Shown: piece after piece, positions 5,134-5,589 of the stretch
Layout of the letters: each line of letters starts with the position of its first letter
How positions within the stretch are numbered: the first letter of the stretch is position 1
Assembly: GCA_030840885.1 (NCBI GenBank)
Contig: JAVEDQ010000132.1
Span: 1 to 5,589 of the forward strand
Length of the DNA stretch: 5,589 nucleotides
Source: Frankiaceae bacterium
GTDB taxonomy: Bacteria; Actinomycetota; Actinomycetes; Frankiales; Frankiaceae
Direction of reading: 5' to 3'
The notes under the pieces: generated by a model
Database searches by the model: none
What the model was told of the DNA's origin: nothing
What the model saw: the letters and a program-made list of their open reading frames with translations, nothing else
Program-made: the position numbers and the translations under genes

Positions 5134-5589
5134 TTACGCGTCGCCCCCGAACAAACTTGTGACGGACCCGTCGCTGAACACCTCACGGATGGCGCGGGCC
5201 AGCAGGGGTGCGATCGACAGGACGGTCAGCTTGTCGATCTGCGCCTCGGCCGGCACCGGCAGCGTGTCGGTGACGACGACCTCCGAGATCTGCGAGTTCT
5301 TCAGCCGGTCACCTGCGGGGCCGGAGAGCACCGGATGGGTCGCGGCCGCGATGACCTTGGCCGCGCCGTGGTCCATGAGCGCATCCGCCGCCTTGGTGAT
5401 GGTGCCAGCGGTGTCGATCATGTCGTCGACGATGATGCAGGTGCGGCCGCGCACGTCACCGACGACGTCGGAGCTCATGATCTGGTTCGGCACGTTCGGG
5501 TCGCGCCGCTTGTGGATGATCGCCAGCGGGCAGCCGAGCCGGTCGGTCCAGCGCTCGGCGACCCGCACCCGGCCGGCGTCGGGGGCGAC
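5134..5589 (-). CDS. prs: Ribose-phosphate pyrophosphokinase, C-terminal half (partial at right edge)
   Basis: PRPP synthetase makes 5-phosphoribosyl-1-pyrophosphate from ribose-5-phosphate and ATP in the cytoplasm, feeding nucleotide, His and Trp synthesis and, in actinobacteria, the arabinose donor route. The frame is open to base 5589: seven more codons (V-A-P-D-A-G-R) precede the first in-window candidate start at 5568, which is an internal Val codon. Of a family length near 320, 151 residues are visible. Motifs: 'PDAGRVRVAERW' at the edge, 'AIIHKRRDPN', and the PRPP-binding loop 'IIVDDMIDTAGTI', the hallmark of the family. The final 'VFSDGSVTSLF' matches the usual C-terminus ('I...SvS.LF'). 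The stop TAA is at 5134–5136. By synteny glmU would be expected further upstream, outside the window. Identification is secure. Confidence 0.97.
   Translation of the reverse strand, partial: VAPDAGRVRVAERWTDRLGCPLAIIHKRRDPNVPNQIMSSDVVGDVRGRTCIIVDDMIDTAGTITKAADALMDHGAAKVIAAATHPVLSGPAGDRLKNSQISEVVVTDTLPVPAEAQIDKLTVLSIAPLLARAIREVFSDGSVTSLFGGDA

Noticed and set aside
3630..5162. A 510-codon plus-strand open frame across pth, rplY and the prs end
   Set aside because: It is antisense to three securely identified genes, is dominated by Arg/Gly/Asp/Leu low-complexity translation, and reflects stop-poor antisense frames in GC-rich DNA.

Overview
The window is high-GC DNA with GTG starts, strong G/C third-position bias and the gene order prs–rplY–pth, all on the minus strand. 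That order is characteristic of Actinobacteria, so the source is most likely a high-GC actinobacterium. Genus cannot be assigned from this sequence.

The right half (about 3627–5589) is housekeeping. It holds the C-terminal half of ribose-phosphate pyrophosphokinase (prs, running off the right edge), then ribosomal protein L25 with its long CTC/TL5-type C-terminal extension (rplY), then peptidyl-tRNA hydrolase (pth). All three are read right to left. They serve nucleotide precursor supply, 5S rRNA binding in the 50S subunit, and peptidyl-tRNA recycling.

The left half (1–3405) is the edge of a cell-surface polysaccharide locus. A 492–494-residue polyprenyl-phosphate sugar-1-phosphate transferase (WcaJ/WbaP type) would start glycan assembly on the lipid carrier. 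It is followed on the same strand by a 470-residue predicted lipoprotein: lipobox, Ig-like domain, Thr/Pro linker, and a large C-terminal domain of unknown function. Converging on these from the left edge is the C-terminal end of a multi-pass membrane protein that looks like a Wzx-type oligosaccharide flippase. Together they suggest a Wzx/Wzy-type exopolysaccharide system, with the lipoprotein as a possible extracytoplasmic accessory or processing factor.

The boundary between the halves is a gene-free stretch of about 220 bases (3400–3626). It carries a candidate pth terminator hairpin, two inverted repeats, a repeated octamer, and a decamer plus a promoter-like motif that both recur in the 114-base gap upstream of the lipoprotein gene. 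This hints that the two polysaccharide-locus genes share a control signal. No RNA genes, CRISPR arrays, insertion sequences or attachment sites were seen. The least explained item is the lipoprotein's C-terminal domain.
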